NCBI RefSeq assembly: GCF_000154285.1
Contig: NZ_DS483478.1
Coordinates: 1 to 64,000 of the forward strand
Length of the DNA: 64,000 nt
Direction: 5' to 3'
From: Amedibacillus dolichus DSM 3991
Lineage (GTDB): Bacteria; Bacillota_I; Bacilli_A; Erysipelotrichales; Erysipelotrichaceae
Below the pieces are notes generated by a model, which worked only from the letters and a program-made list of their open reading frames with translations, did not search any database and was not told the DNA's origin. Numbering within the stretch: the stretch's first letter is position 1; every line of letters begins with the position of its first letter. This document shows positions 8,079 to 17,225 of the stretch, piece after piece. The position numbers and the translations under genes were made by a program.

Positions 8079-8931
8079 AACAATTCAAATATATAAACAG
8101 CATGCGGTTTTTACCGCTCATATCCTTAATCACTTCAATTTTAGCATCTGGAAAATATTTTCGTGCTTCTGCACTTAACGCTTCCTTTTGGTTATATCCC
8201 ATTTCAAAAGCCATCATCGCTTTATCCTTTAATACCTTTTTCGCATGTTCAAAGATAATGCGATAAAATTTCAAGCCATCTTCTCCACCAAATAAGGCAA
8301 CATGCGGTTCATAGTTTACAACGCTGTCCTCCATAGCTTCATCACTTGGAATATATGGTGGATTGCTGATCAAAATATCCACCTTGATATTGCGCTCAAT
8401 TAGCGGTTCTAGCATATCACCGCACAATACCTCTACCACCACATCGTTATCCTGCGCATTTTGCTTCGCAATCCTACATGCCTTTTCACTAATATCACTG
8501 GCAAGGATATGAATATTCGGTTCTTCCTTTTTCAAGGCGACTGCAATCGCACCGCTTCCCGTACCGACATCAACCGCCGTAACATTTAGGGTATCCTTAA
8601 AATACTCATCGTATGCTGCTAGGATATAGGCTACTAGCTCCTCCGTTTCCGGACGTGGTATCAAAACATCTTCATTGACCTTAAAACGATACCCATAAAA
8701 CCATTCAAAGCCCAGTACATGACCAAGTGGTTCTCCCTCTACCAAGCGTTCCACTCCTGCCTCAAACTCATCAATCTGCGCCTGTGGCATTTCCTCATCA
8801 TATTCCATATAAAGATTATGCGCTTCTTTGTTTGTCAGCTCCAACAAATATAGGAAAGCAGCTTGTTCTCCGCGATCAGCAGCTTCCATCTTTACCTGTG
8901 CCTTTTTCAAGACTTCACGATAACTTGCCAT
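8077..8931 (-). CDS. prmC: Release factor glutamine methyltransferase PrmC
   Basis: 284-residue SAM-dependent methyltransferase that methylates the glutamine of the GGQ motif in RF1/RF2. Helical N-terminal domain, LIPRPETEELV, SAM motif I VDVGTGSGAIAVALK and the substrate-gripping NPPY (SNPPYIPSDE) are visible. ATG 8931 shares one base with the prfA stop (TAATG), so the two are translationally coupled, as expected for enzyme and substrate. Confidence 0.96.
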   Translation of the reverse strand: MASYREVLKKAQVKMEAADRGEQAAFLYLLELTNKEAHNLYMEYDEEMPQAQIDEFEAGVERLVEGEPLGHVLGFEWFYGYRFKVNEDVLIPRPETEELVAYILAAYDEYFKDTLNVTAVDVGTGSGAIAVALKKEEPNIHILASDISEKACRIAKQNAQDNDVVVEVLCGDMLEPLIERNIKVDILISNPPYIPSDEAMEDSVVNYEPHVALFGGEDGLKFYRIIFEHAKKVLKDKAMMAFEMGYNQKEALSAEARKYFPDAKIEVIKDMSGKNRMLFIYLNC

Positions 8932-10004
8932 TATTGTTGCCCTGCCAATTTCGCTTGCTGATCTGCGCTGCAAAGTGCATCTAATAAATCCTGCATTCTG
9001 CCTTCCATGATGCGATCCAGCTGATTTACATTGTAGCCGATACGATGATCGGTTACACGATTTTGCGGATAGTTATACGTACGAATTTTCTCGGCACGAT
9101 CCCCCGTACCGATCTTACTGCGGCGCTCTACTCCCTGTTCTTCCTCTAACTTACGCTGATGCTCCTCATACACACGAGAGCGAATGGTCATTAAGGCAGT
9201 TGCACGGTTTTCGTGCTGTGAACGTCCGTCCTGACATTTTACTACAATACCCGTAGGCTTATGTACGATACGAACCGCAGAGTCCGTTTTATTGATGTGC
9301 TGACCTCCGGCACCGGAAGCACGCATCGTTTCGATTTCCAAATCATTCATATCAATATCAAAATCCTCAGCTTCGATTTCCGGTGTTACCAAAACCGTTG
9401 CCGTTGATGTATGAATACGTCCTTGACTTTCTGTCTTCGGTACACGCTGTACACGATGACTTCCCGATTCAAACTTTAAGCGTCCGTACACGCCATCTCC
9501 CTTCACCATGAAGGATACCAATGAAAAGCCTCCGGCTTCACAATCGTCCATTTCGATAATCTCAATACGCCAGCCTTGACTTTCTGCATATTTACTATAC
9601 ATACGATACAAATCGCCGGCAAAAATATTTCCTTCATCACCACCGGCAGCCCCACGAATTTCCACGATGGCATTGTGTGAATCGTTAGGATCTTTCGGAA
9701 TCAATAAAATTTCCAGTTTTCCTAAATATCCCTCGATTTTCGGCTCAAGTTCCTCAATTTCCATCTTTGCCATCTCTTTGATTTCTTTATCATCTTCCAT
9801 TAAAAGCGCCTTAGCGTCCTCTAGTGCCTGCACACTGTTTTTATATTCGGTATAGGTTTCTACCACCTGTACCAAATCCGCCTGTTCACGTCCCAACTTT
9901 GCCAGCATTTTACTGTCGGAAACAATTTCCGGCGACATCATCATCTCATTGATTTCATGATACCGATTGACCATTCCTTCTAAACGCTCGATCATTACAC
10001 TCAT
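8931..10004 (-). CDS. prfA: Peptide chain release factor 1
   Basis: 357 residues. Reads UAA and UAG and triggers peptide release on the ribosome. The codon-reading PxT motif is PKT in RVPKTESQGRIHTS, and the catalytic loop is GAGGQHINKTDSAVRI. First ATG used, with GGAGGT 7 nt upstream. Followed directly by prmC, which modifies its GGQ. Confidence 0.97.
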   Translation of the reverse strand: MSVMIERLEGMVNRYHEINEMMMSPEIVSDSKMLAKLGREQADLVQVVETYTEYKNSVQALEDAKALLMEDDKEIKEMAKMEIEELEPKIEGYLGKLEILLIPKDPNDSHNAIVEIRGAAGGDEGNIFAGDLYRMYSKYAESQGWRIEIIEMDDCEAGGFSLVSFMVKGDGVYGRLKFESGSHRVQRVPKTESQGRIHTSTATVLVTPEIEAEDFDIDMNDLEIETMRASGAGGQHINKTDSAVRIVHKPTGIVVKCQDGRSQHENRATALMTIRSRVYEEHQRKLEEEQGVERRSKIGTGDRAEKIRTYNYPQNRVTDHRIGYNVNQLDRIMEGRMQDLLDALCSADQQAKLAGQQ

Positions 10005-10269
10005 ACGACTACCTCCAATATATAGAAAAGGCTTATCAAAAAGCCGAATTATCCGTATATACTATACCATTGAAGCGTGGAAATGAAAAGCACTTTAGCA
10101 TAGAAAAGCATTTGTCCTTATACATATAATCATAGCATTAAATAGCAAGAATAAATAGACTTTTCTTTTTTCTTCCCTTCGTATATTCTGAAGATGAAAA
10201 GATGTAGGAGCAATGGTGATATATCATACGAATTGAAATTCAGAGATTTTATGAAGGAAGGCTGTCATT

Positions 10270-10434
10270 ATGTATATATTATTGCTTCTGGAATTGTTTT
10301 TCTTCCATATAGGCATTATCATGATTTCTATGGGAGGAGCCGGTATGTTAGAGATTGGTTCATTATTTTGTTTATTTTCAACTATTTTAATTATCGTAGC
10401 ATTATTTAAAATACTATCGAAAAGAAAACGGTAA
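10270..10434 (+). CDS. Small hydrophobic protein, 54 residues
   Basis: ATG 10270 follows GAAGG by about 9 nt. The peptide begins MYILLLLELFFFHIGIIM, has a Gly-rich turn (SMGGAGM), then a second hydrophobic stretch (FCLFSTILIIVALF) and ends in KILSKRKR, so it looks like a two-span membrane protein with a basic inner tail. I do not recognise a family. It stands alone between prfA and fic, and no terminator is obvious behind it. The clean RBS-plus-two-span pattern makes chance less likely, but it is not certain. Confidence 0.45.
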   Translation: MYILLLLELFFFHIGIIMISMGGAGMLEIGSLFCLFSTILIIVALFKILSKRKR

Positions 10435-10744
10435 ATCTCTATTCATCAATCTCGTAAACTAATACAACAATAAATATACTATTTTCCATTCCTAAGATAA
10501 TGTACAGCATACAATAATAGCTTTAAAAATCAGGAAGACTTTGAATAAAGACAGCATATACTGCCTGATTTTCATTTGTATAACGTCCTCCTTTATTTTT
10601 AAGCTACTGCAATCATACACTGGCATTAGCATTGAAAAAAGTGTATAGTATTTTAAAGAATATCCTTTGCTAGTCTTGTAAGAATAGGAAGAAGGAACTA
10701 TATGAAAACGATGCATTGCTTTATAATAAGCAAGGAGGTGCAAT
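10435..10744. other. Intergenic, no feature seen apart from fic RBS
   Basis: AT-rich spacer of about 310 bases. A minus-strand 83-codon frame (10492-10743) has no RBS or recognisable features and is rejected. AAGGAGGTG at 10731-10739 serves the fic gene. A promoter for fic should lie here, but I could not pick a convincing -35/-10 pair. Confidence 0.5.
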
Positions 10745-11350
10745 ATGACGCTTGAAAATAAACTGGGATTAACAAACTTTGCAGAGCTTGCCCGTGAGGA
10801 AGAAAAACTTAGTAAGAAAAAAGCACTTGCACTTTTTGAAAACGGAATACTTGATCAATTAGAAGCCGGAACATTTCCTGCTTTGAAAGAAATTCATAAA
10901 TATCTTTTTGATGAAATCTATGATTTTGCAGGCGAAATCAGAAGTGTAAACATTGCAAAAGGAAATTTTCGTTTCGTTCCTTTCATGTATTTGTCAGCCG
11001 CACTTGAAAGTATTGAAAAAATGCCACAAACTACATTTGATGAAATTGTGGAAAAATATGTAGAAATGAATGTTGCACACCCTTTCAGAGAAGGAAACGG
11101 ACGCAGCACTCGAATTTGGTTGGATCACATGTTTAAAAAAGAACTGCAAAAGGTCGTGGATTGGACTCAAATAAATAAAGAAGATTACTTGCTTGCGATG
11201 GAACGCAGTCCGATTAAGGACATTGAGATTAAGCATCTTCTTAAATCTGCTTTGATTGAAGATACCAATAATCGTGAAGTATATAAGAAAGGTATCAATC
11301 ATAGCTATTACTATGAAGGCTATGCCACCTTTAAAACAAAGGAGCTATAA
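10745..11350 (+). CDS. Fic-domain AMP-transferase, probable class III (self-inhibited)
   Basis: 201 residues. The catalytic motif HPFREGNGR is at residues 112-120, and the flap region (GEIRSVNIAKGNFRF, about 63-77) precedes it. Fic proteins transfer AMP from ATP to a target hydroxyl. The C-terminus carries SYYYEG (187-192), which fits the inhibitory (S/T)xxxE(G/N) motif in the position used by class III Fic proteins such as the Neisseria enzyme, so no separate antitoxin is expected and none is adjacent. Start ATG has AAGGAGG 7 nt upstream. The target is unknown. The gene stands alone with its own terminator. Confidence 0.88.
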   Translation: MTLENKLGLTNFAELAREEEKLSKKKALALFENGILDQLEAGTFPALKEIHKYLFDEIYDFAGEIRSVNIAKGNFRFVPFMYLSAALESIEKMPQTTFDEIVEKYVEMNVAHPFREGNGRSTRIWLDHMFKKELQKVVDWTQINKEDYLLAMERSPIKDIEIKHLLKSALIEDTNNREVYKKGINHSYYYEGYATFKTKEL

Positions 11351-11371
11351 ATAAAGAAGTATTATTTACAG

Positions 11372-11406
11372 GCATTCGTACTTTTTTCGTTACGAGTGCT
11401 TTTTTC
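11372..11406 (+). terminator. Terminator of fic
   Basis: GCATTCGTA / TACGAGTGC stem (one G-U) with a ten-base loop and a following run of six T. Confidence 0.8.
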
Positions 11407-11412
11407 ATATTT

Positions 11413-11446
11413 TATAGAAAAAGGATACAAGTTCTATGTACCCTTT
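11413..11446 (-). terminator. Terminator of ndk
   Basis: Minus strand AAAGGGTACA / TGTATCCTTT stem, loop TAGAACT, then TTC. It lies 12 bases past the ndk stop and faces the fic terminator. Confidence 0.7.
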
Positions 11447-11457
11447 CTGACATCATT

Positions 11458-11940
11458 CTAGTTTAAATATTCCTGCCAAATCCGCAATTCTCTCTTTGCG
11501 CTTTCTTGACTATCGGAAGCGTGGATCAAATTATACACCAAGCGATTTTCCGGACCGGATTTATCATAGCCATCATTACTATATTTCCCGCGAATCGTAT
11601 CCTTATCAGCTTCTTGTGGATTTGTTTTTCCGATATGCTTACGTGAATAGGCAATGATATCCTCCTCACCTTCATAAGAAACCTTCATCGGCATAATAAA
11701 GTGTGGGCCATCATAATAAAAGGTATTAAACAATTTTCCCGGGAAATTAAATTCCTTTTCCATACTATCAATTACATCTCGATAATGTTCAAGCAAAACC
11801 TTCATTTCTTCCATGGTAACTTCTACTTCCTTGCTTGCTTCAACATGCAATCCAAGTGCTTCTAATTCCTTTAGGATTGCTTCCTTTTTACCATCTTCAA
11901 AAGCATCGGGCTTTAACATCATATACGTATATTGCTTCAT
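11458..11940 (-). CDS. ndk: Nucleoside diphosphate kinase
   Basis: 160 residues. Balances NTP pools by moving the gamma phosphate through a histidine; that His is in NLIHASDSQESA near the C-terminus. KPDA near the start and TNPQEADKDTIRGKY match the family. It is about 20 residues longer than typical bacterial Ndk, with extra sequence around EFNFPGKLFNTFYYDG and SNDGYDKSGPENRLV, and several normally conserved residues differ (HASDS for HGSDS, RGKY for RGDF). ATG 11940 (GGAGGAT, 9 nt) is used. Confidence 0.92.
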   Translation of the reverse strand: MKQYTYMMLKPDAFEDGKKEAILKELEALGLHVEASKEVEVTMEEMKVLLEHYRDVIDSMEKEFNFPGKLFNTFYYDGPHFIMPMKVSYEGEEDIIAYSRKHIGKTNPQEADKDTIRGKYSNDGYDKSGPENRLVYNLIHASDSQESAKRELRIWQEYLN

Positions 11941-12000
11941 AAACATATCCTCCGTTTTTCTTATATTTATTGTATAGCATTTCCTATAAATAAAACAGCT

Positions 12001-12576
12001 TTATTTCACAACCTCATGACAATGACGACATCTTGCCTCATACGCTTCCTTTGCGCCAACCTGTATGATTTTATCGTTTACATTTGCCGGCTTGCCATCA
12101 ATTAAGCGCTGAGAACGGGTTGCGGGAGCTCCGCATTTCATACAAACCGCTGTTAATTTTGTAACAAATTCTGCTGTTGCAAGCAGTGCCGGCATAACCT
12201 TAAACGGTTCTCCGCGAAAATCCATGTCTAAACCTGCCACGATCACACGCTTGCCTTGGTTAGCCAATTCGTTGCATATCTTCACAATTTCTTCATCAAA
12301 GAATTGTACCTCGTCAATCGCTACAACATCATAGTCCTCTTGCATATAGGCATAAATTTCCTCTGCCTTGGAAATCACAAAGCTTTTCACACGTTTTCCA
12401 TTGTGGGAAACAATATACGCATCACTATATCGCTTATCAATCGCCGGTTTAAAAATCGCAATGCGTTTATGAGCATATTCTAAGGTCTTGATGCGTCGAA
12501 TCAGTTCCTCGCTCTTTCCGGCAAACATACAGCCGGTAATGACTTCGATAAAGCCTTGATTATATTGTTGATACAT
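12001..12576 (-). CDS. tdk: Thymidine kinase
   Basis: 191 residues, type II thymidine kinase for pyrimidine salvage. It has the P-loop [14 protein letters not shown], Walker [13 protein letters not shown], and the zinc-binding cysteines CMKC and CRHC near the C-terminus that hold the lasso loop. It follows rpmE on the same strand with a terminator between, a common Bacillota arrangement (rpmE, tdk, prfA nearby). Confidence 0.96.
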   Translation of the reverse strand: MYQQYNQGFIEVITGCMFAGKSEELIRRIKTLEYAHKRIAIFKPAIDKRYSDAYIVSHNGKRVKSFVISKAEEIYAYMQEDYDVVAIDEVQFFDEEIVKICNELANQGKRVIVAGLDMDFRGEPFKVMPALLATAEFVTKLTAVCMKCGAPATRSQRLIDGKPANVNDKIIQVGAKEAYEARCRHCHEVVK

Positions 12577-12604
12577 ATTTTCTCCTATCCTGCCGAAGCA
12601 TTAG

Positions 12605-12628
12605 AAAAAGAGGACATTGCCCTCTTTC
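12605..12628 (-). terminator. Terminator of rpmE
   Basis: AAAGAGG-GCAATGT-CCTCTTTTT on the minus strand, between rpmE and tdk. Confidence 0.85.
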
Positions 12629-12644
12629 CTGTTGTTTGTTTATC

Positions 12645-12848
12645 TTACTTAAGTCCGTATTTTTTGTTGAATTTTTCAATACGTCCCTGTGCAGCAGCAA
12701 ATCTCTGACGTCCCGTAAAGAATGGGTGGCAGTTTGAGCAAGTATCAACACGCAATTCTTTTGCAGTTGAACCTGTTTCAAATTCAGCGCCGCATGAAGT
12801 ACATTTCACAGTAATGCGATGGTACTCTGGGTGAATTCCTTTTTTCAT
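12645..12848 (-). CDS. rpmE: 50S ribosomal protein L31
   Basis: 67 residues from ATG 12848. It is the zinc-binding (C+) form with CTSCGAEF and [14 protein letters not shown]. The longer upstream reading lacks an RBS. Independently terminated. Confidence 0.95.
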   Translation of the reverse strand: MKKGIHPEYHRITVKCTSCGAEFETGSTAKELRVDTCSNCHPFFTGRQRFAAAQGRIEKFNKKYGLK

Positions 12849-13049
12849 ATAATTACTCTCCTTCCGCCTTGGATCTCCGTCGTATCCAAAGTAAGTGCTA
12901 TACAATTATAACAATACTTTTTGCTTTACGCAAGAGGTTTTCGCAAGAAAAATATGCAATATGATGCTTGCGAAAAGATTCGATTTCTTACATATTTCTT
13001 TTGAAAGATATGCAATTAACTATATATCTTTACAGATTTGCATAACACA

Positions 13050-14564
13050 TCATTGCGCAGACTTCATTGCCTCGTAATTTTGTTTCAATGCCGCCTCGTC
13101 ATTGTTATAAACCTCTTTAATAGCACAACCATCTTCATCTATGATAGAACAATCCGTAAGCCTAACACTGCTACTCCAATGTGCAAGCTTTTTTAAATCA
13201 CTGTAATCCAGCATAGTAGAATCCCAATACTCTCGCGTACTTTCTACAATATTTCTATCAAGTTGGTAATCAATCATCATCGAATATCGAATATCCGGAT
13301 AATCAATAGAGTGAGTATCCTTTTTTTCCGCTTCTTCCAAATATCCATCAAGCCAATCTAAAAATTCTTCTATATTTTCCTCGGGAATCTTCATTTCAAA
13401 TGAATTTCCACCACCATATGCTGAGTAATAAATATTCACAAAGCGGAAATCATCGGTATCTGGATATTCTTTTACCAAACCGAAACCATGGGTCGATTGG
13501 AAAATCAACACAAATGCCAAAGTAGCTGCCGTAATCCCCATAAATCCGCCAATATCGGTAATCTTTATTTTTAAACTTCTACGTGCAAACAAACGCATGA
13601 TGATATAAAGTGCAAAAATAATCGTTCCCATGATAAACATACTTGCTGAAAACAGATTTGTATTAAACAACATCAGAATCAACGCAACCGATAAAACAGT
13701 TACCACAAATGGATACATTAAATAAGATGTGGTACGATGCTGTGCTTCTTCCTCCTTACGTAAAATAAATCCTCGCATAGAGATATAAAACGCAACGATA
13801 CCAAGCAAGCACCAAACACCTGTTGTAATTAGATTAACAACACTTTCGAATACCATTTCAAATCTATCAAATATAAACCACGCTAATGAAACGGTAAGTG
13901 ATACCGGAAAAGATAGAGCCGATAGTAACGTTTCTCCAGGCATAATTTCGTCTACAAACGATGTCGCGCTATTCGCAATCAACAAATCCGATGCCTGATA
14001 ATCTATAAACAGTATAATTGCTAAATATAAAACAAACGGTAAAATCAGATATGCGCCGGACATCACCACAGCATCGGCGAAATTATTACACTTCACTGCT
14101 ACCAACGTAAAGATCGTATAGGTTACAAAAAACGGTATCAACAGCAATATAAAATAAATAACGAAATTGAAAAGTCTTGAATAGGAAAAAGCACCTAGTA
14201 ATAAAAATTCTATAACAAAATTCAAATATAAAGGAATAAGTCCGAACACAGCTCCTAACAAATACTGCACTACAAAGAATTTCTTACGTGTAATCGGCAA
14301 TGATAAATACATATTACAACTTGTTTTCTTATATAAAAAGCGCCAAGTAAACATCGGCATGATACCGGCTACAAGAAAGGTGCTAATTAAGGAAAGTATA
14401 AAGACCGTAGCTTGCATACTTGAGGAATCAAACATCGAATAACTAAACAGATTGTTGATAAGAGGAAACGGCATGATTATAAACAGCCCTACACACATCA
14501 AAATCAACAAACGGCGATTGCTTTTAAAGAAATATTGAACATAGCTTTTGGTATTTCTATTCAT
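13050..14564 (-). CDS. ABC-2 type permease of the GntR-linked exporter
   Basis: 504 residues with roughly ten hydrophobic spans: two near residues 20-75, a cluster around 95-190, and more around 235-360. A soluble C-terminal domain of about 125 residues follows. It is the membrane partner of the ATPase directly upstream; ATG 14564 overlaps that gene's stop by 8 bases. The YtrA-type operon layout suggests an exporter or sensor for cell-envelope stress, but the substrate is unknown. The last gene of the operon; no clear terminator is seen after it. Confidence 0.8.
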   Translation of the reverse strand: MNRNTKSYVQYFFKSNRRLLILMCVGLFIIMPFPLINNLFSYSMFDSSSMQATVFILSLISTFLVAGIMPMFTWRFLYKKTSCNMYLSLPITRKKFFVVQYLLGAVFGLIPLYLNFVIEFLLLGAFSYSRLFNFVIYFILLLIPFFVTYTIFTLVAVKCNNFADAVVMSGAYLILPFVLYLAIILFIDYQASDLLIANSATSFVDEIMPGETLLSALSFPVSLTVSLAWFIFDRFEMVFESVVNLITTGVWCLLGIVAFYISMRGFILRKEEEAQHRTTSYLMYPFVVTVLSVALILMLFNTNLFSASMFIMGTIIFALYIIMRLFARRSLKIKITDIGGFMGITAATLAFVLIFQSTHGFGLVKEYPDTDDFRFVNIYYSAYGGGNSFEMKIPEENIEEFLDWLDGYLEEAEKKDTHSIDYPDIRYSMMIDYQLDRNIVESTREYWDSTMLDYSDLKKLAHWSSSVRLTDCSIIDEDGCAIKEVYNNDEAALKQNYEAMKSAQ

Positions 14565-15450
14565 AATCCTCACCATACCCCTTCTTCTTCATTTCATATA
14601 GGAACAATTCCTCTAAATTAACATCTAGCACTTCTCGCATCAATGGATTCATCGTATCCAAATAATTGTTAATCTTATCAATATTCCCTTTCACTACCAT
14701 ATTTACCACTCTGGATTGAATCTGAATGGAAAGAATATCTAAATCCGCAAAATCCTCGGCTTTCTTTTCTTCATGAAATGCCAACTGAATTTTATGAACA
14801 TTGTCGGTTGCTTCATCAACATAACCGGCAGTCGTTACTTTACCGTCCTCCAAGATTCCAAACGTATCACAAATATCCTCTAATTCACGAAGATTGTGGC
14901 TGGATATGATAACGGTAATTTCTTTTTTCTCCACCAGCTCACCGATTGCACGCTTGAAGGTTAACCGCATTACCGGATCCAAACCATCAAAGGCTTCATC
15001 TAACAATAAATAGCGTGGAGAAATTGCCAAAGCCAAGGCGATAAAGGCTTGTCGCTTCATACCCTTAGAAAAGTTTTTCATAGGCTCTCGATCATTCAAA
15101 TGGAACAGTCGAATATAGTGTTGATAAATTTCTTCGTCCATATTCGGATACCACGCCTGATAAAAGCTTTTCATATCCGAAATACTGGCATTATAGAAAT
15201 AAAATGGCTCATCACTTAACAAAAGAATATCCTTTTTGATTTCCGGTTGATCATAGATTGCCTCTTTATCCACCATCGCACAACCACTATCCGGCTTACT
15301 TATTCCTGCAATAATCTTTAACAGTGTTGATTTCCCGGCACCATTGGGACCAATCAATCCGAATACACTTCCATCTTGAATATCCAAATTAAAATCCGAA
15401 AGCACTAATTTATTTTTAAATCGTTTGGTAACTGAACGTATCTTAAGCAT
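14557..15450 (-). CDS. ABC transporter ATP-binding protein (YtrB-like)
   Basis: 297 residues. Walker A GPNGAGKST, a C-loop variant FSKGMKRQAF in place of LSGGQ, Walker B YLLLDEAFDGLD and the H-loop SSHNL are visible, followed by a ~90-residue C-terminal domain. The FSKGMKRQ signature is typical of YtrB/BcrA-type exporters. Start ATG 15450 overlaps the regulator's stop by 8 bases and has GGGAGG upstream. Confidence 0.92.
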   Translation of the reverse strand: MLKIRSVTKRFKNKLVLSDFNLDIQDGSVFGLIGPNGAGKSTLLKIIAGISKPDSGCAMVDKEAIYDQPEIKKDILLLSDEPFYFYNASISDMKSFYQAWYPNMDEEIYQHYIRLFHLNDREPMKNFSKGMKRQAFIALALAISPRYLLLDEAFDGLDPVMRLTFKRAIGELVEKKEITVIISSHNLRELEDICDTFGILEDGKVTTAGYVDEATDNVHKIQLAFHEEKKAEDFADLDILSIQIQSRVVNMVVKGNIDKINNYLDTMNPLMREVLDVNLEELFLYEMKKKGYGEDYE

Positions 15451-15817
15451 GCTGTTCTCCCTCCCCATACACATGATCGATGCAGCTATGAAGCTCTTTA
15501 CTTTCGATATGATATTGTTTCATCTCCGCAACGACTTCACTGAATTCCTGAAGCTTTACACTTTTAATTGTTTTCTTACTTCCATTATCCGCAATAAAGC
15601 AGCCTTTGCCTTTTTCGGTATAAATATATCCCTGTGCCTCCAGTTCCTGATAAGCCTTCGACACCGTATTGGGATTTACACCGATTTCACAGGCAAGCGA
15701 GCGAACACTTGGTAATTGATCATTTGCCGATAAAACACCAATGGATATAAACTCTAAAATTTGCTTTTTTAGCTGTTCAAAAATCGGTGTTCTGCTTTTG
15801 GCATCAATAACAAACAT
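15443..15817 (-). CDS. GntR-family regulator, YtrA subfamily
   Basis: 124 residues: an N-terminal winged HTH (PIFEQLKKQI...LPSVRSLACEIGVNPNTVSKAYQELEAQGYIYTEKGKGCFI, residues ~11-75) and a short helical dimer domain, the size of YtrA-type regulators. It heads an operon with the ABC ATPase and permease, and a perfect palindrome lies 18 bases upstream of its ATG over the promoter, so it very likely represses its own operon. Confidence 0.93.
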   Translation of the reverse strand: MFVIDAKSRTPIFEQLKKQILEFISIGVLSANDQLPSVRSLACEIGVNPNTVSKAYQELEAQGYIYTEKGKGCFIADNGSKKTIKSVKLQEFSEVVAEMKQYHIESKELHSCIDHVYGEGEQHA

Positions 15818-15834
15818 AGCATAGCCTCCTCACT

Positions 15835-15888
15835 GTATTAGTGTACTACTTACACTAATACAGTATAATGAATTGTACTTCTTGTCAA
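15835..15888 (-). promoter_or_regulatory. Promoter and palindromic operator of the GntR/ABC operon
   Basis: Minus-strand -35 TTGACA (15888-15883) and -10 TATACT (15867-15862), 15 bases apart. Immediately after the -10, at 15835-15861, is the perfect 11-bp inverted repeat GTATTAGTGTA-N5-TACACTAATAC. YtrA-type regulators bind AGTGTA/TACACT half-sites, which are inside this palindrome. Binding there would block transcription initiation. Confidence 0.8.
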
Positions 15889-16047
15889 GCTTTCCGATAA
15901 AAAAAACAGAACAAAACTTAATTTTATATATAATTCCATAAACAAATTGATGCTAGAATAAAAACCGTATCAGTTAAATGTGAGAGTTAAAGCATCTTAT
16001 GGTATACTGTCATAAATTATTAACACAGAAAGAAGAGGAATTTAATT

Positions 16048-16338
16048 ATGGCTAAACCTACATTTACAGATGAATTTAAACAAGGAGTTGTTCAGTATGT
16101 ACTTGATCATCCTGATGAATCTAAACTTTCTATTGCTAAACGTTTTGACATTGCTGACAGTACTGTTCATAAATGGGTGAAAGATGCTGATAAAAATAAT
16201 GGTACTATTGTTTCCAGAGGTTCTGGTAATTTCTCTAGTGATGAAGCTAAAGAAATTGCTCGTTTGCGTAAGGAGCTTAAAGATACACAGGATGCGCTTG
16301 ATGTCTTAAAAAAGGCTATTGGCATACTGGGAAAATAA
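16048..16338 (+). CDS. IS3 OrfA (HTH protein)
   Basis: 96 residues beginning MAKPTFTDEFKQGVVQYVLDH: a helix-turn-helix of the IS3 transposase OrfA type (KLSIAKRFDIADSTVHKWVKD, ~27-47) and a leucine-rich helix (ARLRKELKDTQDALDVLKKAIGIL). RBS AGAAGAGGAA is 10 nt upstream. A_AAA_AAG at 16308-16314 lies in codons TTA-AAA-AAG and allows a -1 shift into orfB. Confidence 0.92.
   Translation: MAKPTFTDEFKQGVVQYVLDHPDESKLSIAKRFDIADSTVHKWVKDADKNNGTIVSRGSGNFSSDEAKEIARLRKELKDTQDALDVLKKAIGILGK
16308..16314 (+). other. Programmed -1 frameshift heptamer (orfA to orfB)
   Basis: A_AAA_AAG in the orfA frame; the -1 frame opens at 16302 and continues unbroken into OrfB to 17225. This is the standard IS3 signal for making the OrfAB fusion transposase. 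Confidence 0.75.
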
Positions 16339-16406
16339 CGAAACAGGAACTTTATTATCAAATCAAAATAAAAAAGCAGAATGATAATAATGCTTCGATT
16401 TCCGGT

Positions 16407-17225
16407 ATGCTCGATAAACTTAATGTCAGTAAATCAGGATATTATGATTATGTTAACAGAAAACCTTCTAAACAAAAAGTTAGAAAACAAGAACTCAGTA
16501 AAAAAATAAAAGCAATTCATGAAGAATCACATGAAATTTATGGAGCACCGAAAATAACTGTAAAACTGAATCAGTCAGGAATAAAAGTCAGCGAAAAATA
16601 TGTGGGCAATATTATGCGTGAGATGGGTATTAAAGCCCATTATATCAGACCATGCACAATAACCACTAAGGACAGTGATTTTTCATCAAAACTGAAGAAT
16701 ATTCTAAAACGTAATTTCAATCCTGAAAAGCCGAATTCAGCCTGGTGTACAGATATAACCTATATTTGGACACAGGAAGAAGGATTTGTGTATCTGACAA
16801 GTATAATGGATTTATACTCAAGAAAAATAATAGCCTGGAAACTAACAAAAACAATGGAAGTAGAGGAAGTATTAAAATGTCTGGAAGAAGCAAAAAGGAG
16901 GAGAAAAACAGATAATCCGGTAGTAATACACAGTGACAGAGGTGTTCAATTCACATCAAAAAAATACTATAATCTAACGGTAGGAATGATCGGCAGTTAC
17001 TCTAAAAAAGGGAATCCATGGGATAATGCATGCATAGAATCATTTCATGCATTGATAAAAAGAGAATGGCTAAACAGAAAAAAGATAAATGACTATTCAG
17101 AAGCTTATCAGATGGTATTTGAATACATAGAAGGATTTTACAATACAGTAAGAATACATTCTCATTGTGATTACCAATCTCCAAACAAATATGAAAAAAA
17201 CTACTACCAGAATAATTTAAACTAA
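16407..17225 (+). CDS. IS3-family transposase OrfB (rve/DDE domain)
   Basis: 272 residues, identical to the copy at 440-1258. D-D-E residues in CTDITYI, HSDRGVQF and NACIESF. Expected to be produced mainly as OrfAB by frameshifting at 16308-16314; its own ATG is in-frame but has no strong RBS. Confidence 0.93.
   Translation: MLDKLNVSKSGYYDYVNRKPSKQKVRKQELSKKIKAIHEESHEIYGAPKITVKLNQSGIKVSEKYVGNIMREMGIKAHYIRPCTITTKDSDFSSKLKNILKRNFNPEKPNSAWCTDITYIWTQEEGFVYLTSIMDLYSRKIIAWKLTKTMEVEEVLKCLEEAKRRRKTDNPVVIHSDRGVQFTSKKYYNLTVGMIGSYSKKGNPWDNACIESFHALIKREWLNRKKINDYSEAYQMVFEYIEGFYNTVRIHSHCDYQSPNKYEKNYYQNNLN

Noticed and set aside
10492-10743. 83-codon minus-strand ORF between prfA and fic
   Set aside because: No RBS, unusual composition and no recognisable features; it lies across the fic upstream region.
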